Positions 7,381-14,240 of a stretch of 26,375 bases of DNA are shown here, piece after piece; positions within the stretch are counted from its first letter, which is position 1; the number at the start of each line of letters is the position of its first letter. The notes under the pieces were generated by a model. The model did not search any database. It worked only from the letters and a program-made list of their open reading frames with translations, and had not been told where the DNA came from. The DNA is from Bacteroidales bacterium (GTDB taxonomy: Bacteria > Bacteroidota > Bacteroidia > Bacteroidales > Muribaculaceae): the NCBI GenBank assembly GCA_004555955.1, contig SFJG01000023.1, positions 1 through 26,375 on the forward strand, in the 5' to 3' direction. A program made the translations under genes and the position numbers.

Positions 7381-8655
7381 ATGACATTTGAGCCATTGGC
7401 AGAACGGCTTCGACCGAAGTCGCTCGACGACTATATAGGACAAAAGCACTTGGTAGGCGAGGGACGTATCTTGCGACGCATGATAGAGTCAGGAAGCATC
7501 TCGTCGTTCATTCTATGGGGACCTCCGGGTGTAGGAAAGACGACACTGGCACGAATCATAGCTTCGCAAGTTAATGCCCCGTTCTACACACTTTCGGCGG
7601 TGAGTGCCGGAGTCAAGGAAGTGCGCGACGTGCTCAATCGTTGCGTGTCTGATAGCCATAGCGTATTTGTCAAGCACCGCCCTATTCTGTTTATCGACGA
7701 AATACACCGTTTCAATAAGTCGCAACAAGACTCGCTGCTCGGAGCTGTCGAAAACGGCACGGTGTCGCTTATAGGAGCAACTACCGAAAATCCTTCGTTC
7801 GAAATCATTCGTCCACTATTGTCAAGAGCACAAGTCTACGTGCTCAATCCGCTGACCGACGACGACCTCAAAGAGTTGCTCGACAACGCCATCCATCGCG
7901 ACACGCTACTCAACCAAAGAGAAGTCGTTGTGGAAGAAAGCGATGCCCTATTCCAATACGCCGGAGGCGATGCTCGTAAACTACTAAATATCATCGACTT
8001 AATCTACCAATCGGTTGGAGAAAACGAACCGATGGTAATCAACAATGCGATAGTTACGGAGCGGCTTCAACAAAATCCGGCAGCATACGACAAAAACGGA
8101 GAAATGCACTACGACATCATCTCCGCCTTTATAAAATCGGTAAGAGGGAGCGACCCGGACGCGGCTATCTATTGGCTTGCGCGGATGATTGAAGGCGGCG
8201 AAGACCCGGCATTCATCGCCCGAAGGCTCGTCATACTTGCTTCGGAAGACATAGGCTTGGCTAATCCAAACGCACTTCTATTGGCAAATGCCACCTTCGA
8301 CACTCTGCAGAAAATTGGCTGGCCCGAAGGGAGGATTCCGTTGGCGGAATGCACTATCTATCTGGCTGCGTCGCCCAAAAGCAATTCCGCTTATCTTGCC
8401 ATCAATTCGGCACTCGACTATGTGTCAAAAACCGGCAATCAACCCGTTCCGCTACACTTGCGCAATGCACCGACAAAACTTATGAAAGACTTGGGATACG
8501 GCACCGATTACAAATATCCGCACGTGTTTCCAAACCATTTTGTGCATCAGCAATACCTACCTGACGCTTGCAACGGAATACGCTTTTGGAATCCGGACAG
8601 CAATCCGCAGGAAGCAAAATTGGCAGAACGTCTATCATCGCTGTGGCACAAATAA
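7381..8655 (+). CDS. rarA: Replication-associated recombination protein A (RarA/MgsA), AAA+ ATPase
   Basis: This is an AAA+ ATPase related to clamp-loader subunits and RuvB; it acts at stalled replication forks and interacts with SSB. At 424 aa it has the typical length. It begins with the family signature PLAERLRPKSLDDYIGQKHL (5-24). Walker A is GPPGVGKTT (47-55), Walker B ILFIDE (102-107), sensor 1 GATTENPSF (132-140), and an SRA arginine-finger motif lies at 148-150. The C-terminal tetramerisation region is recognisable from SAFIKSVRGSDPDAAIYW through ASEDIGLANPNA to YLAINSALDYV and the YKYPHVFPNHFVHQQYLP ending. It is apparently monocistronic, between its own promoter and the prfA promoter. 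The start is the first ATG after the promoter, and no other in-frame start fits better. Confidence 0.95.
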   Translation: MTFEPLAERLRPKSLDDYIGQKHLVGEGRILRRMIESGSISSFILWGPPGVGKTTLARIIASQVNAPFYTLSAVSAGVKEVRDVLNRCVSDSHSVFVKHRPILFIDEIHRFNKSQQDSLLGAVENGTVSLIGATTENPSFEIIRPLLSRAQVYVLNPLTDDDLKELLDNAIHRDTLLNQREVVVEESDALFQYAGGDARKLLNIIDLIYQSVGENEPMVINNAIVTERLQQNPAAYDKNGEMHYDIISAFIKSVRGSDPDAAIYWLARMIEGGEDPAFIARRLVILASEDIGLANPNALLLANATFDTLQKIGWPEGRIPLAECTIYLAASPKSNSAYLAINSALDYVSKTGNQPVPLHLRNAPTKLMKDLGYGTDYKYPHVFPNHFVHQQYLPDACNGIRFWNPDSNPQEAKLAERLSSLWHK

Positions 8656-8719
8656 CGTCAATTTTTTGCAAACAGAACAAATATTTCCGCGGTGTTGAAA
8701 ACAAAATGACGACCCCATA

Positions 8720-8750
8720 TTCGTAATGTCGAAGAAATTGAGTAATTTTG
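8720..8750 (+). promoter_or_regulatory. Promoter for prfA-pyrF
   Basis: TAATTTTG (8743-8750) is an exact Bacteroidetes -7 element. A weak -33 box (TTCG, 8720-8723) lies 19 nt upstream. The ATG of prfA at 8773 is 22 nt downstream, with an A-rich stretch (AAAGAATAAAAAAATCAGAA) instead of a Shine-Dalgarno sequence, as is usual in this phylum. Confidence 0.6.
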
Positions 8751-8772
8751 CAAAAGAATAAAAAAATCAGAA

Positions 8773-9882
8773 ATGACAGAAACACCACTACTACAGCGTC
8801 TTGACGGTATTGACGCACGATTTGAAGAGGTAAGCCTGCTTATCACCGACCCTTCGGTTATTAACGACATGAAACGCTTTGTCAAGCTCACCAAAGAATA
8901 TAAAGACTTGGAACGACTGACAAAAGTAACAAATCGATACAAACAAATGTTGCGCGACATCGATGAGGCAAAAGAAGTGCTCGAAAGCGAAAGCGACCCC
9001 GATATGCGCGAACTTGCCAAAGAAGAACTTGACAGCAACACGGCAAAACTCCCCGAAATAGAAGAGGAAATCAAACTTCTGCTCATTCCTGCCGACCCGG
9101 AAGACGACAAAAACGTCATTCTCGAAATTCGTGGCGGTACGGGTGGCGACGAAGCTGCCATCTTCGCCGGCGACTTGTTTAGAATGTACTCGAAATATTG
9201 CGAGTCGAAAGGCTGGAAACTCGAAGTGATGAGCTACAGCGAAGGCGCTGCCGGTGGATTTAAGGAAATTATCAGCTCAGTGACCGGCGAAAAAGTTTAT
9301 GGCACTTTAAAATACGAATCCGGAGTACACCGTGTGCAACGCGTTCCGGCAACCGAAACACAGGGTCGCGTTCATACCTCGGCAGCATCTGTGGCTGTCT
9401 TGCCCGAAGCCGAGCCTTTCGACGTTGAAATCAACGAAGGCGAAATCAAATGGGATACGTTCCGTAGCGGTGGCGCCGGCGGTCAGAACGTCAACAAAGT
9501 AGAATCAGGCGTCCGACTTCGTTACAATTGGAAAAACCCCAACACCGGAATTGTAGAAGAAATCTTGATAGAATGTACGGAAACTCGCGACCAACCGAAG
9601 AACAAAGAACGGGCTTTGGCGCGTCTGCGTACGTTTATCTACGACAAAGAGCATCAAAAATACGTTGACGACATCGCTTCTCGACGCAAGACGATGGTTT
9701 CGACCGGCGACCGCTCCGCAAAGATTCGCACCTACAACTATCCGCAAGGTCGTATTACAGACCACCGCATAAACTACACAATCTACAACTTGTCGGCATT
9801 TATGGACGGCGACATCCAAGACTGCATCGACAACCTGATTGTGGCTGAAAATGCAGAAAAACTTAAAGAAACGGAATTATAA
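8773..9882 (+). CDS. prfA: Peptide chain release factor 1
   Basis: This protein recognises UAA and UAG stop codons in the ribosomal A site and triggers hydrolysis of the peptidyl-tRNA ester. It is 369 aa. The codon-reading motif is PAT (192-194, in HRVQRVPATETQGRVHTSA), which marks RF1; RF2 would show SPF. The catalytic GGQ is at 236-238 (RSGGAGGQNVNKVES). The GGQ flank looks RF2-like (NVNKVE), but this is normal for Bacteroidetes RF1. The N-terminal helical domain (1-100) includes the acidic GGTGGDEAAIFAGDLFRMY segment. No programmed frameshift is present, again unlike RF2. It is followed 17 nt later by pyrF on the same strand. Confidence 0.97.
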   Translation: MTETPLLQRLDGIDARFEEVSLLITDPSVINDMKRFVKLTKEYKDLERLTKVTNRYKQMLRDIDEAKEVLESESDPDMRELAKEELDSNTAKLPEIEEEIKLLLIPADPEDDKNVILEIRGGTGGDEAAIFAGDLFRMYSKYCESKGWKLEVMSYSEGAAGGFKEIISSVTGEKVYGTLKYESGVHRVQRVPATETQGRVHTSAASVAVLPEAEPFDVEINEGEIKWDTFRSGGAGGQNVNKVESGVRLRYNWKNPNTGIVEEILIECTETRDQPKNKERALARLRTFIYDKEHQKYVDDIASRRKTMVSTGDRSAKIRTYNYPQGRITDHRINYTIYNLSAFMDGDIQDCIDNLIVAENAEKLKETEL

Positions 9883-9899
9883 ATTTACATTATTTGGTT

Positions 9900-10730
9900 A
9901 TGAACCGCCAACAACTAATTGAAACAATACGCCGCAAGAAATCGTTTCTATGCGTAGGGCTCGACACGGATTTGGCAAAGATTCCGCAACATTTGCTCGA
10001 AGCCGACGACCCGATTTTTGAGTTCAACAAAGCAATCATCGATGCCACTGCGCAATATGCTATAGCATTTAAGCCGAATCTGGCATTTTATGAATGCTAC
10101 GGCGTAAGCGGTTGGTTGGCTTTCGAAAAAACCGTCGACTATATCAAAACCAACTATAGCGACACGATGGTGATAGCCGATGCCAAACGCGGCGACATTG
10201 GCAACACCTCGAAAATGTATGCAAAATGCTTCTTCGAGCAGAGCAAAGTAGACGCCCTTACGGTAGCTCCTTATATGGGAGAAGACAGCATAACTCCGTT
10301 TTTAGGCTATGACAGTCGTTGGGTCGTTGTGCTCGGATTGACATCCAACAAAGGCTCTCACGACTTCCAACTCATTACGGATGCAAACGGCACTCCCCTA
10401 TTCGAGACAATAATGAGAAAAGTTGCATCATGGGGCACGCCCGACAACATCATGTTTGTTGTCGGTGCAACTCAAGGCAAAATGTTTGAGCAAATCCGAC
10501 AAATCGTGCCCGACCACTTCCTACTCGTGCCCGGCGTAGGAGCACAAGGCGGCAGCTTGGAAGAAGTGGCTCGCTACGGCTTGACCACCGACTGCGGACT
10601 GATTGTCAATTCATCTCGCGGAATAATTTATGCTTCCGACGGCACCGACTTTCCACAAGCCGCAGCCGAAAAAGCCCGAGAAATCCAATCGGAGATGCAA
10701 AAAATTCTAAACGATAAAAAAATCATTTGA
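9900..10730 (+). CDS. pyrF: Orotidine 5'-phosphate decarboxylase (type 2)
   Basis: This enzyme converts OMP to UMP, the last step of de novo UMP synthesis. I chose the ATG at 9900 (MNRQQLIETI, 276 aa) over an in-frame TTG six bases upstream. The long form (~275 aa), with FLCVGLDTDLAKIP near the N-terminus and the catalytic DAKRGDIGNT (94-103, the Asp/Lys/Asp array), identifies the type 2 subfamily. The phosphate-binding end is visible as LVPGVGAQGGSLEEVA and IVNSSRGIIYAS. It lies 17 nt after prfA with no terminator, so it is probably co-transcribed, although release factor and pyrimidine synthesis have no direct functional link. No pyrimidine-responsive attenuator is seen upstream. Confidence 0.95.
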   Translation: MNRQQLIETIRRKKSFLCVGLDTDLAKIPQHLLEADDPIFEFNKAIIDATAQYAIAFKPNLAFYECYGVSGWLAFEKTVDYIKTNYSDTMVIADAKRGDIGNTSKMYAKCFFEQSKVDALTVAPYMGEDSITPFLGYDSRWVVVLGLTSNKGSHDFQLITDANGTPLFETIMRKVASWGTPDNIMFVVGATQGKMFEQIRQIVPDHFLLVPGVGAQGGSLEEVARYGLTTDCGLIVNSSRGIIYASDGTDFPQAAAEKAREIQSEMQKILNDKKII

Positions 10731-10741
10731 TTTTAAGATAT

Positions 10742-10777
10742 TTTGTTAATTTTATTTCCAAAAATTCAGTACCTTTG
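10742..10777 (+). promoter_or_regulatory. Promoter for pgk
   Basis: TACCTTTG (10770-10777) is a perfect -7 element. The nearest TTTG (10742-10745) is 24 nt upstream, wider than the usual 19-21, so the -33 assignment is uncertain. The pgk ATG at 10821 is 43 nt downstream of the -7 box in an A/T-rich leader. Confidence 0.55.
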
Positions 10778-10820
10778 GGTGCATAAAAAAACGAACAACT
10801 ATTTTTAAATTATATTCAAT

Positions 10821-12068
10821 ATGACAATCGACAAGTATAATTTTGCTGGTAAAAAAGCGATTGTGCGCGTAGACTTCAACGTGCCATTGGATGAAAACGG
10901 AAAAATCACCGACGATACACGTATCCGCGGTGCTCTTCCCACATTGAAAAAAATCTTAGCCGACGGTGGTAGCCTTATCATTATGTCGCATATGGGCAAG
11001 CCTAAAGGCAAAGTCAATCCGAAGTTCTCTCTCGGTCAAATCAAAGATGCAGTAGCAGCCGCTCTCGGTGCAGACGTTAAGTTTGCTCCCGACTGTGCTA
11101 AAGCAGCCGACGACGCTGCAGCTCTCAAACCGGGAGAAGTGCTCTTGCTCGAAAACCTCCGCTTCTATCCCGAAGAAGAAGGCAAGCCCGTTGGCATCGA
11201 CAAAGAAGACCCTGCTTACGAAGAGGCTAAGAAAGCAATGAAAGCCAGCCAAAAAGAATTTGCAAAAACTTTGGCAAGCTATGCAGACTGCTACGTAAAC
11301 GATGCATTCGGAACAGCACACCGCAAACACGCTTCAACAGCTGTTATTGCCGACTACTTCGATGCCGACAACAAGATGCTCGGCTACCTTATGGAAAAAG
11401 AAGTAACAGCAGTCAACAATATCCTTAGCGACATCAAGCGTCCGTTTACCGCAATCATGGGTGGCTCGAAGGTTTCGACAAAAATCGGCATTATCGAGAA
11501 TCTTATGGACAAGGTTGACAACCTTATCCTCTGCGGTGGTATGACCTACACATTCGCTAAAGCACAAGGCGGCCACATCGGCAACTCAATCGTTGAAGAC
11601 GACAAGCTCGACCTCGCTCTTTCTATCATCGAAAAAGCAAAACAAAAAGGCGTAAACCTCGTGCTCGGTACAGACTGTGTTGCTGCCGACGATTTCAAAA
11701 ACGAAGCAAATACACAAGTTGTGCCCGCAAACGCTATCCCCGATGGTTGGGAAGGCTTGGATGCAGGTCCCGAAACTCGCAAAGCATTTGCCAACGCAAT
11801 CAAAGACGCAAAGACAATCCTTTGGAATGGTCCTGCCGGCGTATTCGAATTCGACAACTTCACTGCCGGTTCGCGCGCTATTGCTGACGCAATCGTTGAA
11901 GCAACCGAAAAAGGCGCATTCTCGCTCGTTGGCGGTGGCGACTCTGTTGCTTGCGTAAATAAGTTCGGTTTGGCTGACAAAGTATCGTACGTGTCAACCG
12001 GTGGCGGCGCACTCCTCGAAGCTATCGAAGGTAAGATTCTTCCCGGTATCGCAGCCATTAAGGGTTAA
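10821..12068 (+). CDS. pgk: Phosphoglycerate kinase
   Basis: This is the glycolytic enzyme catalysing the reversible transfer of phosphate from 1,3-bisphosphoglycerate to ADP. It is 415 aa, a normal bacterial length. The substrate-binding signature VRVDFNVPLDENGKITDDTRI lies at ~16-35, MSHMGKPKG at ~55, LLENLRFYPEEEGKP in the N-domain, and AFGTAHRKHAST near the hinge. The nucleotide domain has MGGSKVSTKIGIIENLMDKVD, ILWNGPAGVFEF and the phosphate-binding GGGDSVACV. Codon use looks strongly optimised (many GAA, AAA, GCA and CTC codons), as expected for an abundant protein. It stands alone between its own promoter and a strong intrinsic terminator. Confidence 0.98.
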   Translation: MTIDKYNFAGKKAIVRVDFNVPLDENGKITDDTRIRGALPTLKKILADGGSLIIMSHMGKPKGKVNPKFSLGQIKDAVAAALGADVKFAPDCAKAADDAAALKPGEVLLLENLRFYPEEEGKPVGIDKEDPAYEEAKKAMKASQKEFAKTLASYADCYVNDAFGTAHRKHASTAVIADYFDADNKMLGYLMEKEVTAVNNILSDIKRPFTAIMGGSKVSTKIGIIENLMDKVDNLILCGGMTYTFAKAQGGHIGNSIVEDDKLDLALSIIEKAKQKGVNLVLGTDCVAADDFKNEANTQVVPANAIPDGWEGLDAGPETRKAFANAIKDAKTILWNGPAGVFEFDNFTAGSRAIADAIVEATEKGAFSLVGGGDSVACVNKFGLADKVSYVSTGGGALLEAIEGKILPGIAAIKG

Positions 12069-12085
12069 AAAACTTTAAATAACAC

Positions 12086-12123
12086 AAAAAGCGCGTTTCT
12101 CAACAGAGAAATGCGCTTTTTTT
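12086..12123 (+). terminator. Intrinsic terminator of pgk
   Basis: A 16-bp stem (AAAAAGCGCGTTTCTC / GAGAAATGCGCTTTTT, one G-U pair) with an AACA loop runs into a seven-T tract. It lies 17 nt after the pgk stop. This is the clearest rho-independent terminator in the window, and because the stem base is A-rich it could also act in reverse. Confidence 0.93.
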
Positions 12124-12158
12124 ATTTGAAAAATAAACGCTTTCGAAAAATAAATTAG

Positions 12159-12166
12159 TAATTTTG
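12159..12166 (+). promoter_or_regulatory. -7 element for the mutA leader transcript
   Basis: TAATTTTG matches TAnnTTTG exactly; no TTTG box stands at the right distance. Transcription would start near 12173, about 200 nt before the mutA ATG, much longer than the short leaders inferred for neighbouring genes. No second TAnnTTTG element is seen between here and mutA. Confidence 0.5.
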
Positions 12167-12174
12167 TCGTGAAA

Positions 12175-12305
12175 ACAAAACGACGGCATCGAATGAGGTC
12201 AAACCCATGTCCCTGCGGTCAGTTGTTTCTTGTGTGCAAAGAGTTGCCACACCCCGGGCATTACCTTTTACGAAAGCTGCCAATACCTTGGTAAAAGACT
12301 GATGC
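12175..12305 (+). ncRNA. Structured RNA or leader upstream of mutA (candidate; possibly 6S-like)
   Basis: The ~200 bases before mutA contain no supported ORF but show nested pairing. Helices are GCATC 12186-12190 with GATGC 12301-12305; GAGGT 12195-12199 with ACCTT 12263-12267; TG(T)CCC 12208-12213 with GGGCA 12256-12260; and a hairpin GTGTGCAA / TTGC(C)ACAC at 12232-12252 closed by AGAG. A further possible helix is CTTTTAC 12265-12271 with GTAAAAG 12291-12297, which competes with the second. The rod-like order of helices and internal loops, and its GC-richness against AT-rich flanks, suggest a conserved RNA. It may be the Bacteroidetes 6S-type RNA (6S-Flavo) or a regulatory leader for the mutase operon. 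It does not contain the cobalamin riboswitch core. No T-run follows, so the RNA would have to be processed from, or act within, the mutA transcript. Structure is seen; identity is speculative. Confidence 0.4.
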
Positions 12306-12370
12306 AAAGATAAATAATTCATTAAATCGATAAATAAAACACAATTAAATTCTAAACTCATATTTTAATT

Positions 12371-14233
12371 ATGGCAGAAAACAGAGAAAAATTGTTCGAC
12401 CAATTTGCACCGGTTTCTACCGAAACGTGGAAAGCGAAAGTAGTCGCAGACCTTAAAGGTGCCGATTTCGACAAGAAATTGGTATGGCGAACAAATGAAG
12501 GCTTCAATGTTCAGCCGATGTATGGAGCAGAAGACATTGAGAATTTCAAAACAACTGATTCTAATCCGGGAGAATACCCGTTTATTCGCGGAACTCGCAC
12601 AGACAACGAATGGCTCATTCGCCAAGACATCGTAGTCGAAGACGTTAAGCAAGCCAACGAAAAAGCTCTCAACGTTCTTTCCAGAGGTGCTAATTCTATA
12701 GGCTTCAAAATCAAACGTGATGCTCTTTGCATCAAATGCGTTAAAATTCTTCTCAACGGCATTGATTTGGAGAAAGTAGAAATCAACATCGATTCTTGCC
12801 CGCGTCAAGCAGTTGACAATCTTAAAGCTCTTGTAGAGTACGTTGTTGAAGAAGGCAAAGCAGACGTGTTCAAAGGCTCTGTAAAATTCGACCCGTTCGT
12901 ACGTCTTCTCAAGCATGGTGTTGATGCCGACATCGACATTAAAGCCGTTGCTAAGCAATTGGTTGAAATTGCAGCGCCCGTTAAAGGCTTGAAAATCTTC
13001 ACTGTCGACTCTGTCCTCCTGAGCGATGCCGGTGCTTATATCGCACAAGAAATCGGTATGGCTCTCGCTTGGGGTAACGAATGGATGGCTCAACTCACCG
13101 AAGCAGGTTTGACTGCCGACGAAGCCGCTAAGCGTATCAAATTCAACATGGGCATTTCGTCGAACTACTTTATGGAAATTGCAAAATTCCGTGCTGCTCG
13201 TATGCTTTGGGCTCAAATCGTAAAACAATACAATCCCGAATGCGATTGCTCTTGCAAGATGGCTGTTCACGCTGCAACATCAAAATTCAATCAAACAGTC
13301 TTCGACGCTCACGTCAACCTGCTCCGCACACAAACAGAGACAATGTCGGCAGCACTCGCCGGCGTGGATTCAATCACTGTCACTCCGTTTGATGCTCAAT
13401 ACAAAACTCCGGACGAATTCTCTGAAAGAATTGCACGCAATCAACAACTCCTTCTCAAAGAAGAAAGCCACCTTGACAAAATTACCGACCCGGCAGGCGG
13501 TTCATACTATGTAGAAACTCTTACTGTTTCGCTTGCTGACGTTGCTTGGAAATTATTCATCGAAATCGAAGACAAAGGCGGTTTCTACGCAGCTGAGAAA
13601 GAAGGTTGGATTCAACAACAAATCATCGACTCATCAGTTAAACGCCACAACGATATGGCACGTCGTAAAGAGTCGCTCCTCGGCACTAACCAATTCCCGA
13701 ACTTCAACGAAATTGCAGGCAACAAGATTGAACTCACCGACGGTTGCAAATGCGGTTGCGCTCATAAAGCCAATGCAGCCAACGCAGTTGCTTCAATTCC
13801 GACAACGCGTATGGCAAGCGATTTCGAAGCGCTTCGCCTGGCTACCGAGCACGCTGCAAACCGTCCGAAAGTGTTTATGCTCACTATCGGCAACCTCGCT
13901 ATGCGTCTTGCTCGCTCTCAATTCTCTGCCAACTTCTTTGCTTGTGCAGGTTATGAAATCATCGACAATCTCGGTTTCGATACCGTTCAACAAGGAATCG
14001 ATGCCGCTATCGAGAAAAAAGCCGACATCGTTGTGCTCTGCTCGTCGGACGACGAATATGCAGAACTCGCACCTGAAGCTTTCAAAGCGCTCAATGGTCG
14101 TGCCGAATTTGTTGTAGCCGGCGCTCCCGCTTGCACCGAAGACCTTCAGAAATTGGGAATCAACAACTTTATTCACGTGCGTAGCAATGTTCTCGAAACC
14201 TTGCAGGCTTTTAACGCTAAACTTTTAAAATAA
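12371..14233 (+). CDS. mutA: Methylmalonyl-CoA mutase small (beta) subunit
   Basis: This is the non-catalytic partner of the B12-dependent mutase that interconverts succinyl-CoA and (R)-methylmalonyl-CoA, on the route to propionate in Bacteroidales. It is 620 aa. The TIM-barrel part is recognisable (WRTNEGFNVQPMYGAEDIE; AGAYIAQEIGMALAWGNEW; NYFMEIAKFRAARMLWAQIVKQY; FDAHVNLLRTQTETMSAALAGVDSITVTPFD; ITDPAGGSYYVE). The C-terminal cobalamin-type domain lacks the DxHxxG histidine motif (TIGNLAMRLARSQFSANFF is in its place), as expected for the inactive subunit. Two cysteine clusters stand out: CDCSC at 291-295 and CKCGCAH at 459-465, the second in the linker between the domains. mutB starts 7 nt after the stop. 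The start is the first ATG after the long leader; no Shine-Dalgarno sequence is present. Confidence 0.95.
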   Translation: MAENREKLFDQFAPVSTETWKAKVVADLKGADFDKKLVWRTNEGFNVQPMYGAEDIENFKTTDSNPGEYPFIRGTRTDNEWLIRQDIVVEDVKQANEKALNVLSRGANSIGFKIKRDALCIKCVKILLNGIDLEKVEINIDSCPRQAVDNLKALVEYVVEEGKADVFKGSVKFDPFVRLLKHGVDADIDIKAVAKQLVEIAAPVKGLKIFTVDSVLLSDAGAYIAQEIGMALAWGNEWMAQLTEAGLTADEAAKRIKFNMGISSNYFMEIAKFRAARMLWAQIVKQYNPECDCSCKMAVHAATSKFNQTVFDAHVNLLRTQTETMSAALAGVDSITVTPFDAQYKTPDEFSERIARNQQLLLKEESHLDKITDPAGGSYYVETLTVSLADVAWKLFIEIEDKGGFYAAEKEGWIQQQIIDSSVKRHNDMARRKESLLGTNQFPNFNEIAGNKIELTDGCKCGCAHKANAANAVASIPTTRMASDFEALRLATEHAANRPKVFMLTIGNLAMRLARSQFSANFFACAGYEIIDNLGFDTVQQGIDAAIEKKADIVVLCSSDDEYAELAPEAFKALNGRAEFVVAGAPACTEDLQKLGINNFIHVRSNVLETLQAFNAKLLK

Positions 14234-14240
14234 CTGTGCG

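Noticed and set aside
8656..8719. Distant inverted repeat (CGTCA...TGACG) after rarA as a terminator
   Set aside because: The arms are ~40 nt apart with one unpaired base and no T-tract in the right place; not convincing.
9469..9540. Release factor gene as prfB (RF2) because of the GGQNVNKVE flank
   Set aside because: The codon-recognition motif is PAT, not SPF, and there is no programmed frameshift, so it is RF1.
12170..12370. Cobalamin riboswitch before the B12-dependent mutase genes
   Set aside because: The conserved core (GGTGnAAnnCC and the GCnACTGT box) is not found in the leader on the plus strand; a GTTGCCAC stretch only superficially resembles the B12 box.
12365..13270. Long open frame (301 codons) on the minus strand opposite mutA
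   Set aside because: It lies wholly antisense to a clearly recognised gene, has no family features, and such frames arise from the codon bias of the sense gene.
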